From contig NZ_CP022889.1 of NCBI RefSeq assembly GCF_002269345.1, positions 496,001 to 560,000 of the forward strand: a stretch of 64,000 nt of DNA, read 5' to 3'. Below are positions 56,998-64,000 of the stretch, one piece after another (within the stretch, counting starts at the first letter, position 1; every line of letters starts with the position of its first letter). The position numbers were made by a program, and so were the translations under genes. The notes under the pieces were generated by a model, which worked only from the letters and a program-made list of their open reading frames with translations, was not told where the DNA came from and ran no database searches. The DNA comes from Tsuneonella mangrovi (GTDB taxonomy: Bacteria > Pseudomonadota > Alphaproteobacteria > Sphingomonadales > Sphingomonadaceae).

Positions 56998-57318
56998 TCA
57001 GTGGTCGTCGTCGTCGTCATCCGACGAGGTCTGCACGCCGAGATCGTCATCACCACCCAGGTCGACGTCATTGTCCGGCGAATCGTCGTCGTCGTCGATG
57101 TTCTCCAGATCGTCGTCGGCGAGGTCGCTGTCGGCGTCCTTGTCCTTCTTCTTCTCGTCCTCTTCGAACGGGATCGGCTGCTTCGACTTCAGAACCGGCT
57201 CGGGATACCATTCCTCACCGCATTCGATGCAGGTAACCGGCTCGTCCTTGCCGAGGTCGTAGAAGCGTTCCCCGCATTTGGCGCACGTACGCTTGGTGCC
57301 CCATTCTGGTTTGACCAT
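56998..57318 (-). CDS. TIGR02300/FYDLN-acid zinc-ribbon protein
   Basis: This 106-residue protein belongs to the alphaproteobacterial FYDLN-acid family of unknown function. The N-terminal zinc ribbon has TKRTCAKCGERFYDLGKD and VTCIECGEEWYPE with two CxxC pairs. The rest is a very acidic, probably disordered tail, rich in Asp and ending in six aspartates and a His. ATG 57318 has AAGGAC upstream; the frame extends to 57345 but the family starts at MVKPEWG. Divergent from aroA. Confidence 0.88.
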   Translation of the reverse strand: MVKPEWGTKRTCAKCGERFYDLGKDEPVTCIECGEEWYPEPVLKSKQPIPFEEDEKKKDKDADSDLADDDLENIDDDDDSPDNDVDLGGDDDLGVQTSSDDDDDDH

Positions 57319-57408
57319 TGTCTGTCCTTGGCTTGGCCCCGACACGCGAGCGCGCGGAGCGTGAAACTGTGCTGTGCTTGATGGGTGCGCATGACCCTTG
57401 AATCAAGA

Positions 57409-57469
57409 GCGCTGTCAAGAGCGCGCGCGCCTTGCCACAGGGCATGGGCGCTGTCAAAGAGCCGCGCGC
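57409..57469. repeat. Direct repeat upstream of aroA
   Basis: GCGCTGTCAAGAGCGCGCGC (57409-57428) recurs with small changes at 57448-57469, a 39-base period. It lies between the FYDLN gene and aroA, 28 bases before the aroA start. It could be a regulatory pair or a slippage duplication. Confidence 0.5.
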
Positions 57470-57496
57470 ATCGCCTGCATTTATTCCGGAGCTAAC

Positions 57497-58816
57497 TTGA
57501 CCGCCCACCCCACTCCGCGCCGATTTTCCGCCACCGGCCCGCTGACCGGACGCCTGCGCGTGCCGGGCGACAAGTCGATCAGCCACCGCGCGGTGATGCT
57601 CGGCGCACTGGCAGTGGGCGAGACCCGCGTCACGGGCCTGCTCGAGGGTGAAGACGTATTGGCCACCGCCGCGGCGATGCGCGCAATGGGCGCACAGGTC
57701 GAGAAGGTCGGCGACGAATGGCGCATTCGCGGGGTCGGCGTGGGCGGATTGCTCCAGCCCGAAACTGCGCTCGACATGGGCAATTCGGGCACCTCGACGC
57801 GCTTGCTGATGGGCCTCGTCGCCAGCCACGGCATCACCGCTGCGTTCACCGGCGATGCCAGCTTGTCGAAGCGACCGATGGGCCGCGTAATCGACCCGCT
57901 CGGTCTGATGGGCGCAAACTTCACTCCTTCGCCCGGCGGCACATTGCCGTTGATGATGACGGGTGCCAGCCCCGCCGTGCCGATCGCCTACCGCTTGCCC
58001 GTCGCCAGCGCGCAAGTGAAAAGCGCGGTATTGCTCGCCGGGCTTAACACGCCGGGGATCACTAGCGTGATCGAGCCGGTTCCGACCCGCGATCATTCCG
58101 AACGGATGCTGCGCGGCTTCGGCGCGACGCTCGACATCGCCCAAGAAGGCGGAGAGCGCGTGATCCGCATCCACGGCGAAGCGGAACTGCAGCCGCAACA
58201 GATCGAAGTGCCCGGCGATCCGAGTTCGGCGGCCTTCTTCTTGGTCGCGGCGAGTATCGTCCCGGACAGCGACCTCGTGATCGAGAACGTCGGGCTCAAT
58301 CCCACCCGTGCGGGTCTCGTCGAAGTACTGCGCCAGATGGGCGCGAGCATCGATGAGCTGGACCCGCGCGAAGTCGGCGGCGAGCCTGTCGCAGACTTGC
58401 GTGTGCGCCACGCACCGTTGAGCGGTGTCGAAGTCGACCCGGAGACTGCCCCGAGCATGATCGACGAATTCCCTGTGCTGTTCGTCGCAGCCGCGCTCGC
58501 GCAAGGGCGTACGGTGACGCGCGGGCTGGAGGAACTGCGGGTAAAGGAAAGCGACCGCCTGGCCGCAATGGCCGCCGCTCTCGCCGCCGCGGGAGCGCGG
58601 GTAGAGGAGACCGAGGACGGTCTCGTCGTCGATGGCACCGGCGGCGATCCGCTTTACGGCGGTGGCCCGATTACGACCCATCTCGACCACCGCATCGCCA
58701 TGAGCATGGCGGTGGCAGGGCTCGCCTCCAAGGACGGGGTGGAAGTCGACGACACCCGGCCGATTGCAACCAGCTTCCCCGCATTCGAAGTGCTGCTGGC
58801 CGAGGCGATGGCGTGA
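57497..58816 (+). CDS. aroA: 3-phosphoshikimate 1-carboxyvinyltransferase (EPSP synthase)
   Basis: AroA (439 residues) joins shikimate 3-phosphate and PEP in aromatic amino-acid synthesis. Substrate sites are GDKSISHRAVMLGALAVGET, the glyphosate-loop region DMGNSGTSTRLLMGLVASHG, SAQVKSAVLLAGL, and the end LDHRIAMSMAVAGLASKDGV. The loop alanine/glycine pattern looks like the class II enzymes of alphaproteobacteria. TTG 57497 has GGAG six bases upstream; the frame runs further up to 57398 without a family match. It overlaps the next gene by four bases. Confidence 0.95.
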   Translation: MTAHPTPRRFSATGPLTGRLRVPGDKSISHRAVMLGALAVGETRVTGLLEGEDVLATAAAMRAMGAQVEKVGDEWRIRGVGVGGLLQPETALDMGNSGTSTRLLMGLVASHGITAAFTGDASLSKRPMGRVIDPLGLMGANFTPSPGGTLPLMMTGASPAVPIAYRLPVASAQVKSAVLLAGLNTPGITSVIEPVPTRDHSERMLRGFGATLDIAQEGGERVIRIHGEAELQPQQIEVPGDPSSAAFFLVAASIVPDSDLVIENVGLNPTRAGLVEVLRQMGASIDELDPREVGGEPVADLRVRHAPLSGVEVDPETAPSMIDEFPVLFVAAALAQGRTVTRGLEELRVKESDRLAAMAAALAAAGARVEETEDGLVVDGTGGDPLYGGGPITTHLDHRIAMSMAVAGLASKDGVEVDDTRPIATSFPAFEVLLAEAMA

Positions 58817-59064
58817 GCGACTGGGCGACGCTCGTCGGATTCGCCGGAATGGCCTGCATCATCGGGGCCTATGCCTATTTGACATGGAACAATGCGCCTA
58901 ACCCGTTCGTGCTGCATGGCACCAACCTGACCGGCGCGGCGCTGCTGACGGTTTCGCTGCTGGTCCACACCAACTGGCCGAGCCTGGTGCTCGAAGGCTT
59001 CTGGGCGGCAATTGCGCTCTGGGGGATCACCAAGGCCGTCCGTGAGCGCAGGAGCGAGCGATGA
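58813..59064 (+). CDS. Small membrane protein, CBU_0592-like
   Basis: This 83-residue protein has three hydrophobic segments (LVGFAGMACIIGAYAYL; TNLTGAALLTVSLLV; LVLEGFWAAIALWGI) and a short basic end, the pattern of the CBU_0592 family of unknown function. The GTG start overlaps the aroA stop and its end overlaps the cmk start, so all three are translationally coupled. Confidence 0.8.
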   Translation: MSDWATLVGFAGMACIIGAYAYLTWNNAPNPFVLHGTNLTGAALLTVSLLVHTNWPSLVLEGFWAAIALWGITKAVRERRSER

Positions 59065-59690
59065 TCATTGCTGTCGATGGACCGACTGCATCGGGCAAGG
59101 GAACGATCGCAAAGGCATTGGCCGCCCACTTTGGTTTGCCTCACCTCGATACCGGGCTGCTCTATCGCGCGGTCGGGCGGCAGGTAGAATTGAACGGCGG
59201 CGATCCTGATAGCCCGGACGACGCACTTGCCGCGTGCGACTTTGCTGATGATCTGCTCGGGGACCCTGAACTACGCAGCGAGGCGACCGGCGGACTTGCA
59301 AGCCGGGTTTCGATCCATTCCGTCGTGCGGCAGGCGCTGCTCGATCGCCAACGCGACTTCGCAAGCCAGCCCGGCGGTGCAGTACTCGACGGCCGCGATA
59401 TCGGGACGGTGATCGCGCCCAACGCTGACGCGAAGCTGTTTGTCACCGCCAGCATCCAGGCGCGCGCAGAGCGTCGGTGGCTCGAGATGCAGGGCCGCGA
59501 ACTCGACCTCGAGCTGCGCGAGATCGAGGCCGACATCGCAGCCCGTGACGAGCGCGACATCACGCGGACCGATGCCCCGCTGCGCGCAGCCCCCGATGCG
59601 CTGGTAATCGATACTTCGTCGCTCGACCGGGATTCAGCGATCGCGGCCGCAATCAGGGCCGTCGAAAACGCCGTTTCGGCCAGGCAGTAG
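59061..59690 (+). CDS. cmk: Cytidylate kinase
   Basis: Cmk (209 residues) phosphorylates CMP and dCMP. The P loop is IIAVDGPTASGKGTIAKALA; LPHLDTGLLYRAVGRQ binds the nucleotide; LDGRDIGTVIAPNADAKLFV is the CMP signature; and DERDITRTDAPLRAAPDALV ends the lid. GGAG precedes the ATG. aroA-cmk-rpsA order is common in proteobacteria; here a small exported protein gene lies between cmk and rpsA. Confidence 0.96.
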   Translation: MIIAVDGPTASGKGTIAKALAAHFGLPHLDTGLLYRAVGRQVELNGGDPDSPDDALAACDFADDLLGDPELRSEATGGLASRVSIHSVVRQALLDRQRDFASQPGGAVLDGRDIGTVIAPNADAKLFVTASIQARAERRWLEMQGRELDLELREIEADIAARDERDITRTDAPLRAAPDALVIDTSSLDRDSAIAAAIRAVENAVSARQ

Positions 59691-59716
59691 CCTGAAAAGC
59701 ACAGCAACGATCATGC

Positions 59717-59751
59717 AATTGCCTTGCTTGTTCGCACAGCAAGGCGCAATT
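59717..59751 (+). terminator. Hairpin after cmk
   Basis: CCTTGCT pairs with AGCAAGG, and outside a two-base bulge AATTG pairs with CAATT. No T-run follows, so it is a weak terminator candidate or an mRNA-end structure. Confidence 0.4.
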
Positions 59752-59864
59752 AACCCGCATTCACAACATGGTCGCATCGGGTCGCTTGTGGTCGTCCACG
59801 GACGGTAAGCCACAGCGGCAACCTGCACGTCGCGTGGTTTCCCGTCGTTTACGGGAGAGAACGC

Positions 59865-60236
59865 ATGAAGAAGACTTTGTTGGCCGCCGTGATGTTCGGC
59901 GCAATTGCCACTCCGGCCCATGCAGAACACTGGGACGTGATCAGCACTAAGCTGAAAGACGGTTGCACGATGGGCAAGTACATGGAAATCGTGAAGGACT
60001 TCAACGCATGGGCCAAGCCTTACGGCTACCATGCCACGATCCTGACACCGATTCAGGCCCAGGACCTGACGACCTTCTGGTGGATCGGCGTCACCGAAAA
60101 CACGGCGAAGTTCGGCGAAACCTGGGACACATGGCGCGACGCGTTGGCGGACCCGAACTCGGCACCATCCAAGCTGCAGACGCGGTTTGATGCCTGCGGA
60201 ACCGATACTTCACGCACCGGCTACGACGCGCAGTAG
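59865..60236 (+). CDS. Small exported protein of unknown function
   Basis: The 123-residue product starts with a Sec signal peptide (MKKTLLAAVMFGAIATPAHA, cut after residue 20). The mature part of about 100 residues is rich in aromatic residues (TTFWWIGVTENTAKFGETWD) and carries two cysteines far apart (in DGCTMGK and DACGTD) that could form a disulfide in the periplasm. No family is recognised. The ATG has GGGAGAG upstream. A strong GC hairpin follows the stop. Confidence 0.7.
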   Translation: MKKTLLAAVMFGAIATPAHAEHWDVISTKLKDGCTMGKYMEIVKDFNAWAKPYGYHATILTPIQAQDLTTFWWIGVTENTAKFGETWDTWRDALADPNSAPSKLQTRFDACGTDTSRTGYDAQ

Positions 60237-60533
60237 GCCAGACCGCAACGGCCTGAGGGGAAGCGCAGCGGAGATTTGCCCGCCGCGCTTCCCCACTCCA
60301 CCAATCTGCAACAGCCGATCCCAGCCCCTAAATCGCTTGCCTTTTGGACCCGTTTCACCTAGGCGCGCGCCGTTCTCGAAATCCCCGGATTGAAAGAACC
60401 CGTGTGGCGGCAATCGGCACCACGCGGCCTCGGCCCTCTTGCCCCGTTGGCCCCGCAATCGTGCGGGAGACGGGTAAAGACCCCGGAAAAACCGGTGGCC
60501 GGTAGCAAAACGAACGTACAGGACTGAAAACAG
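60237..60533 (+). other. Intergenic region and rpsA leader
   Basis: These 297 bases hold no gene I can support. They contain the strong hairpin at 60257-60294 and then a long leader before rpsA, with AGGA ten bases before its ATG. S1 autoregulates through structured leaders in other bacteria; I see no conserved element I can name here. Confidence 0.5.
60257..60294 (+). terminator. Hairpin after the exported-protein gene
   Basis: GGGGAAGCGC (60257-60266) pairs perfectly with GCGCTTCCCC (60285-60294). No T-run follows, so termination is likely but not certain. Confidence 0.5.
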
Positions 60534-62237
60534 ATGGCTTCTACTGCCAATCCCACGCGCGCCGATTTCGAGGCGCTGCTCAACGAACAGCTCGGCGGCG
60601 CCGGCGAAGACGGCTTCGAAGGCCGCGTCGTCAAAGGCACCGTGACTGCAATCGAAAACGGCATGGCCGTGATCGACGTTGGCCTGAAGAGCGAAGGCCG
60701 CGTCAACCTCAAGGAATTTGCGCGCAACGACGATGAACACGGCCTCGAGGTCGGTTCGGAAGTCGAAGTGTTCGTCGACCGCGTCGAGAACGCCGACGGC
60801 GAAGCGATGCTCAGCCGTGACCGCGCCCGCCGCGAGGCCGCGTGGGACAAGCTGGAAAGCGAGTTCGGCGAAGGCAAGCGCGTCGACGGCCGCATCTTCG
60901 GCCGCGTCAAGGGCGGATTCACCGTCGACCTCGACGGTGCCGTGGCCTTCCTGCCCGGCTCGCAAGTCGACATCCGCCCGGTGCGCGACGTGACCCCGCT
61001 GATGGATATGCCGCAGCCGTTCCAGATCCTGAAAATGGATCGTCGCCGCGGCAACATCGTCGTCTCGCGCCGCGCGGTGCTCGAAGAAACACGCGCCGAA
61101 CAGCGCAGCGAGCTGATCAGCGACCTCGCCGAAGGCCAGGTGATCGACGGCGTCGTCAAGAACATCACCGACTACGGCGCGTTCGTGGACCTCGGCGGTA
61201 TCGACGGCCTGCTCCACGTAACCGACATGAGCTACAAGCGGGTCAACCACCCCAGCGAAGTGATCAATATCGGTGACACCGTGACCGTGCAGATCGTCCG
61301 CATCAACTCCGACACCCAGCGTATCAGCCTGGGCATGAAGCAGCTCGAAAGCGATCCATGGGATGGCGTGGGCGCGAAGTATCCGGTGGGCATGAAGCTG
61401 ACCGGTACCGTGACCAACATTACCGAGTACGGCGCGTTCGTGGAAATCGAACCGGGCATCGAAGGCCTGGTCCACGTTTCCGAAATGAGCTGGACCAAGA
61501 AGAACGTCCACCCGGGCAAGATCGTCAGCACTTCGCAGGAAGTCGAAGTGATGGTGCTCGAAGTCGATGCCGACAAGCGTCGCATCTCGCTCGGCCTCAA
61601 GCAGGCCCAGCGCAACCCGTGGGAAGAGTTCGCAGACCTGCACCCGGTCGGCTCGAAGGTCACCGGCGAAGTCAAGAACGCAACCGAGTTCGGCCTGTTC
61701 ATCGGCCTTCCGGGCGACGTCGACGGCATGGTTCATATGTCCGACATCGCGTGGGGCATTTCGGGCGAAGACGCGCTGGCGCTGCACCGCAAGGGTGAAG
61801 AGGTCGAAGCGATCGTGCTCGACGTCGACATCGACAAGGAGCGCATCAGCCTCGGCATGAAGCAGCTCGAGAAGGGTGCGCCGACCGAAGCCGGTGCCAC
61901 CGGATCGCTCAAGCGCGGCGAAGTCGTCACTGTGACCGTCCTCGAAGTCCGCGATGGCGGCCTCGAAGTGCAGGTTGGCGAAGACGGCGCGACCGGTTTC
62001 ATCAAGCGCAGCGACCTCGGTCGCGACCGCGACGAGCAGCGTCCGGATCGCTTCCAGACCGGCCAGAAGCTCGATGCGATGGTCACCGGATTCGACCGCT
62101 CCAAGAAGCCGAACTTCTCGGTCAAGGCGCGCCAGATCGCCGAAGAGAAGGAAGCAGTGGCCCAGTTCGGTTCGTCCGATTCGGGTGCCTCGCTCGGCGA
62201 CATCCTCGGCGAAGCGCTCAAGCAGAAGGGCGAGTAA
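60534..62237 (+). CDS. rpsA: 30S ribosomal protein S1
   Basis: S1 (567 residues) captures mRNA on the 30S subunit. Six S1 domains are visible, for example GRVVKGTVTAIENGMAVIDV, GRIFGRVKGGFTVDLDGAVA, DGVVKNITDYGAFVDLGGID, TGTVTNITEYGAFVEIEPGI and TGEVKNATEFGLFIGLPGDV. The end SDSGASLGDILGEALKQKGE is typical of alphaproteobacterial S1. Confidence 0.97.
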   Translation: MASTANPTRADFEALLNEQLGGAGEDGFEGRVVKGTVTAIENGMAVIDVGLKSEGRVNLKEFARNDDEHGLEVGSEVEVFVDRVENADGEAMLSRDRARREAAWDKLESEFGEGKRVDGRIFGRVKGGFTVDLDGAVAFLPGSQVDIRPVRDVTPLMDMPQPFQILKMDRRRGNIVVSRRAVLEETRAEQRSELISDLAEGQVIDGVVKNITDYGAFVDLGGIDGLLHVTDMSYKRVNHPSEVINIGDTVTVQIVRINSDTQRISLGMKQLESDPWDGVGAKYPVGMKLTGTVTNITEYGAFVEIEPGIEGLVHVSEMSWTKKNVHPGKIVSTSQEVEVMVLEVDADKRRISLGLKQAQRNPWEEFADLHPVGSKVTGEVKNATEFGLFIGLPGDVDGMVHMSDIAWGISGEDALALHRKGEEVEAIVLDVDIDKERISLGMKQLEKGAPTEAGATGSLKRGEVVTVTVLEVRDGGLEVQVGEDGATGFIKRSDLGRDRDEQRPDRFQTGQKLDAMVTGFDRSKKPNFSVKARQIAEEKEAVAQFGSSDSGASLGDILGEALKQKGE

Positions 62238-62265
62238 CCCTCCCCTCTTGCCGCAAGGCAATACG

Positions 62266-62303
62266 AAAGGCCCGCCCGCTCACCCGAGCAGGCGGGCCTT
62301 TTC
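62266..62303 (+). terminator. Rho-independent terminator after rpsA
   Basis: AGGCCCGCC (62268-62276) pairs with GGCGGGCCT (62291-62299), extended by partial pairs, followed by TTT. Confidence 0.85.
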
Positions 62304-62369
62304 TATGTCGTGCATCGGCGGTAGGCATGGGAAGCTGAAGCAGCCAAGCGATAGGAAGCCGCCAACTCC

Positions 62370-63125
62370 ATGCTCGAAATTCACCAGTTCCCGTGCCTGT
62401 CCGACAACTACGGCTATCTCGTCCACGACACCGCTTCGGGCGAGACGACCTGCATCGATACGCCGGATGCCGCCGAATATCTCAAGCAGGCCGAAGCGAA
62501 GGGGTGGAAGATCACCCAGATCTGGAACACCCATTGGCACCCCGACCACGCCGGGGGCAACGAAGCGATCAAGGCCGCGACCGGCTGCGCGATCTCCGGC
62601 CCCGCCGAAGTGACCAAGATCGCTCCGCTCGATCGCGAACTGACAGCAGACGATACCGTCGCCCTTGGCGATCACGTTGCGAAAGTGATCGACGTGTCGG
62701 GCCACACCAACGGCCACATCGCATTCTTCATGCCCGACGACGGCGTGGCGTTCGTAGGTGACAGCGTGTTCGCACTCGGCTGCGGGCGGATGTTCGAAGG
62801 CGAGCCGCAACAGTTCTGGGGCAGCCTCTCGCGGATCAAGACGCTACCGCCCGAAACAATGCTATACTGCGCGCACGAATACACCGCATCGAACGCCAAA
62901 TTCGCGAGCCACGCAGACCCCGACAACGCCGCACTAGCGGCCTATGTCGCGGAGATCGCTGCCAAGCGCGCGAACGATGAGCCGACCGTCCCTGCCCAAC
63001 TGGGCCGCGAGCTGGCGACCAACCCGTTCCTGCGGGCCGACGATCCGGCAATGCAGCAGCGTTGGGGCGGCGCAACCCCGGCAGAGACGTTCGCCGCGCT
63101 CCGCTCTGCCAAGGACAATTTCTGA
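62370..63125 (+). CDS. gloB: Hydroxyacylglutathione hydrolase (glyoxalase II)
   Basis: GloB (251 residues) hydrolyses S-lactoylglutathione, completing methylglyoxal detoxification. The metallo-beta-lactamase motif is THWHPDHAGG; further metal ligands are in VSGHTNGHIAFF, FVGDSVFALGCGRMFEG and YCAHEYTASNAKFA; the end RADDPAMQQRWGG is normal. The start is preceded by a weak site (AGGAAG). The quinone-reductase gene follows five bases after the stop. Confidence 0.95.
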   Translation: MLEIHQFPCLSDNYGYLVHDTASGETTCIDTPDAAEYLKQAEAKGWKITQIWNTHWHPDHAGGNEAIKAATGCAISGPAEVTKIAPLDRELTADDTVALGDHVAKVIDVSGHTNGHIAFFMPDDGVAFVGDSVFALGCGRMFEGEPQQFWGSLSRIKTLPPETMLYCAHEYTASNAKFASHADPDNAALAAYVAEIAAKRANDEPTVPAQLGRELATNPFLRADDPAMQQRWGGATPAETFAALRSAKDNF

Positions 63126-63130
63126 GGACC

Positions 63131-64000
63131 ATGCAGGCCCTTGTGGTCGAGCAGCTGTCGTCCGATTTGTCGGGCGTAGGGCTTGCCGAATTGCCAGTGC
63201 CTGAGCGACAGCCCGGCGAAGTGCTGGTGCAGGTGCGTGCGGCCTCGCTCAATTTCCCCGACCTGCTCATGACGCAGGGCAAATACCAATTCAAACCCGA
63301 TCTCCCGTTTGTCGCCGGAATGGAGCTGGCCGGAGAAGTAGTCGAGGCAGGCGCGGATTGCGGCTTTTCGCCTGGCGACCGGGTTTGCGGCGGAGCGAAG
63401 ACCGGGGCAATGGCCGAATTCTCAAGCGTAGCCGCTTCCTCCCTCCGGCCGATTCCCGACGGGCTGGACTTTACTGCAGGGGCGGCTCTTGGGGCAGCCT
63501 ACGGCACGGCCTACACCGCGCTGGTAGAAATCGGCGGCCTCAAGGCGGGACAGTGGGTCCTTGTTCACGGTGCCAGCGGCGGGGTCGGTCTCGCCGCGTG
63601 CGATCTTGCCCGGGCGATGGGCGCGCGGGTGATCGCTGCGACCCACGACGAAGCCAAGGTGGAGCGCATCCGCAAAGCGATTTCGCCCGACGCAGTGATC
63701 GTCAATCGGGATCGCTTTCGCGAGCAGGTCATCGAATTGACCGGCGGCGCATTGTGCGACCTTGTCTACGACCCGGTCGGAGGCGACGTGTTCGACGAAA
63801 GCACCCGATGTGTCGCCTTTGGCGGCAAGTTGCTGGTGATCGGGTTCGTCTCGGGGCGGATCCCGGAAATCGCCGCCAACATCCCGCTGATCAAGGGGTT
63901 TTCGGTCGTGGGCGTGCGAGCGGGAGAATACTCCCGGCGCTTCCCGGAGCGTGGTGCTGCGATCAAGGCCGAAGTGACTCGTCTCGCCAGCTCAGGCGCG
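63131..64000 (+). CDS. NADPH:quinone oxidoreductase family protein, C-terminus cut off
   Basis: The first 290 residues of an MDR-family quinone reductase are present; the gene runs off the right edge. GroES-like half: VQVRAASLNFPDLLMTQGKY and LPFVAGMELAGEVVEAGADC. Rossmann half: VLVHGASGGVGLAACDLARA, DLVYDPVGGDVFDESTRCVA, KLLVIGFVSGRIPEIAANIP. No zinc ligands. ATG 63131 follows GAGGA closely. It is probably co-transcribed with gloB. Confidence 0.9.
   Translation, partial: MQALVVEQLSSDLSGVGLAELPVPERQPGEVLVQVRAASLNFPDLLMTQGKYQFKPDLPFVAGMELAGEVVEAGADCGFSPGDRVCGGAKTGAMAEFSSVAASSLRPIPDGLDFTAGAALGAAYGTAYTALVEIGGLKAGQWVLVHGASGGVGLAACDLARAMGARVIAATHDEAKVERIRKAISPDAVIVNRDRFREQVIELTGGALCDLVYDPVGGDVFDESTRCVAFGGKLLVIGFVSGRIPEIAANIPLIKGFSVVGVRAGEYSRRFPERGAAIKAEVTRLASSGA

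Noticed and set aside
57215-58690. Open frame of 491 codons on the minus strand
   Set aside because: Antisense to aroA and would overlap the FYDLN gene; no domain.
60210-62261. Open frame of 683 codons on the minus strand
   Set aside because: Antisense to rpsA; the repeated character reflects the S1 repeats, not a gene.

Overview
The window reads as chromosomal DNA of a GC-rich alphaproteobacterium, most likely a sphingomonad of the Erythrobacteraceae type. This rests on protein style and gene order, not on a search: recG next to sdhE and mfd, ffh-rpsP-rimM-trmD-rplS in one operon, aroA-cmk-rpsA in series, the FYDLN-acid protein beside aroA, polyhydroxybutyrate genes, and many short intergenic gaps. 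Almost every base is coding; no gene-free stretch exceeds 300 bases, and I see no insertion sequence, prophage, rRNA operon or CRISPR array.

Layout. 1-8.3 kb: the 5' part of mmsA, an OmpW-type porin with an FNR-like box upstream, recG, a small exported protein, sdhE and mfd. 8.4-12 kb: a large hybrid histidine kinase, then bamD. 12-15.6 kb: an HTH protein and a compact, AT-richer restriction-modification island made of a Dcm-like cytosine methylase, Vsr, and an unusual nuclease that joins an EcoRII-N-like DNA-binding domain to an HNH domain. The nuclease gene starts at the base after the lepA stop codon. 15.6-22.5 kb: lepA and two tandem GGDEF-EAL-PilZ c-di-GMP enzymes. 22.7-30.5 kb: phaC, a PHA depolymerase-like hydrolase, an adrenodoxin-reductase-type flavoprotein, an amidohydrolase, and two dehydrogenase-type proteins.

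30.5-37.2 kb: dnaN, a fabD-methyltransferase-fabG cluster, a divergent ldcA / Mur-ligase pair that fits peptidoglycan recycling, and a GST. 37.4-43.5 kb: rpsF-rpsR-rplI, amn, an SDR, and an opposing operon ending in rimB-rimK, whose expected substrate is the S6 encoded 3.5 kb away. 43.6-46.7 kb: a marR-emrA-emrB drug-efflux operon behind a perfect palindrome that is the likely MarR operator. 46.7-52.8 kb: an HCCA-isomerase-like protein, asd, a MEST-like alpha/beta hydrolase, an amino-acid permease and a secreted dipeptidyl peptidase IV. 53-57.3 kb: the ffh-rpsP-rimM-trmD-rplS operon, tRNA-Ala(GGC) and the FYDLN protein. 57.5-64 kb: aroA, a small membrane protein, cmk, a small exported protein, rpsA, gloB and the start of a quinone oxidoreductase that runs off the window.

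The most interesting locus is the restriction-modification island at about 13.1-15.6 kb. Its methylase is Dcm-like through the target-recognition region, Vsr keeps every catalytic and zinc residue, and the nuclease has the EcoRII-type effector domain but an HNH catalytic domain. All three point to CCWGG as the predicted target.
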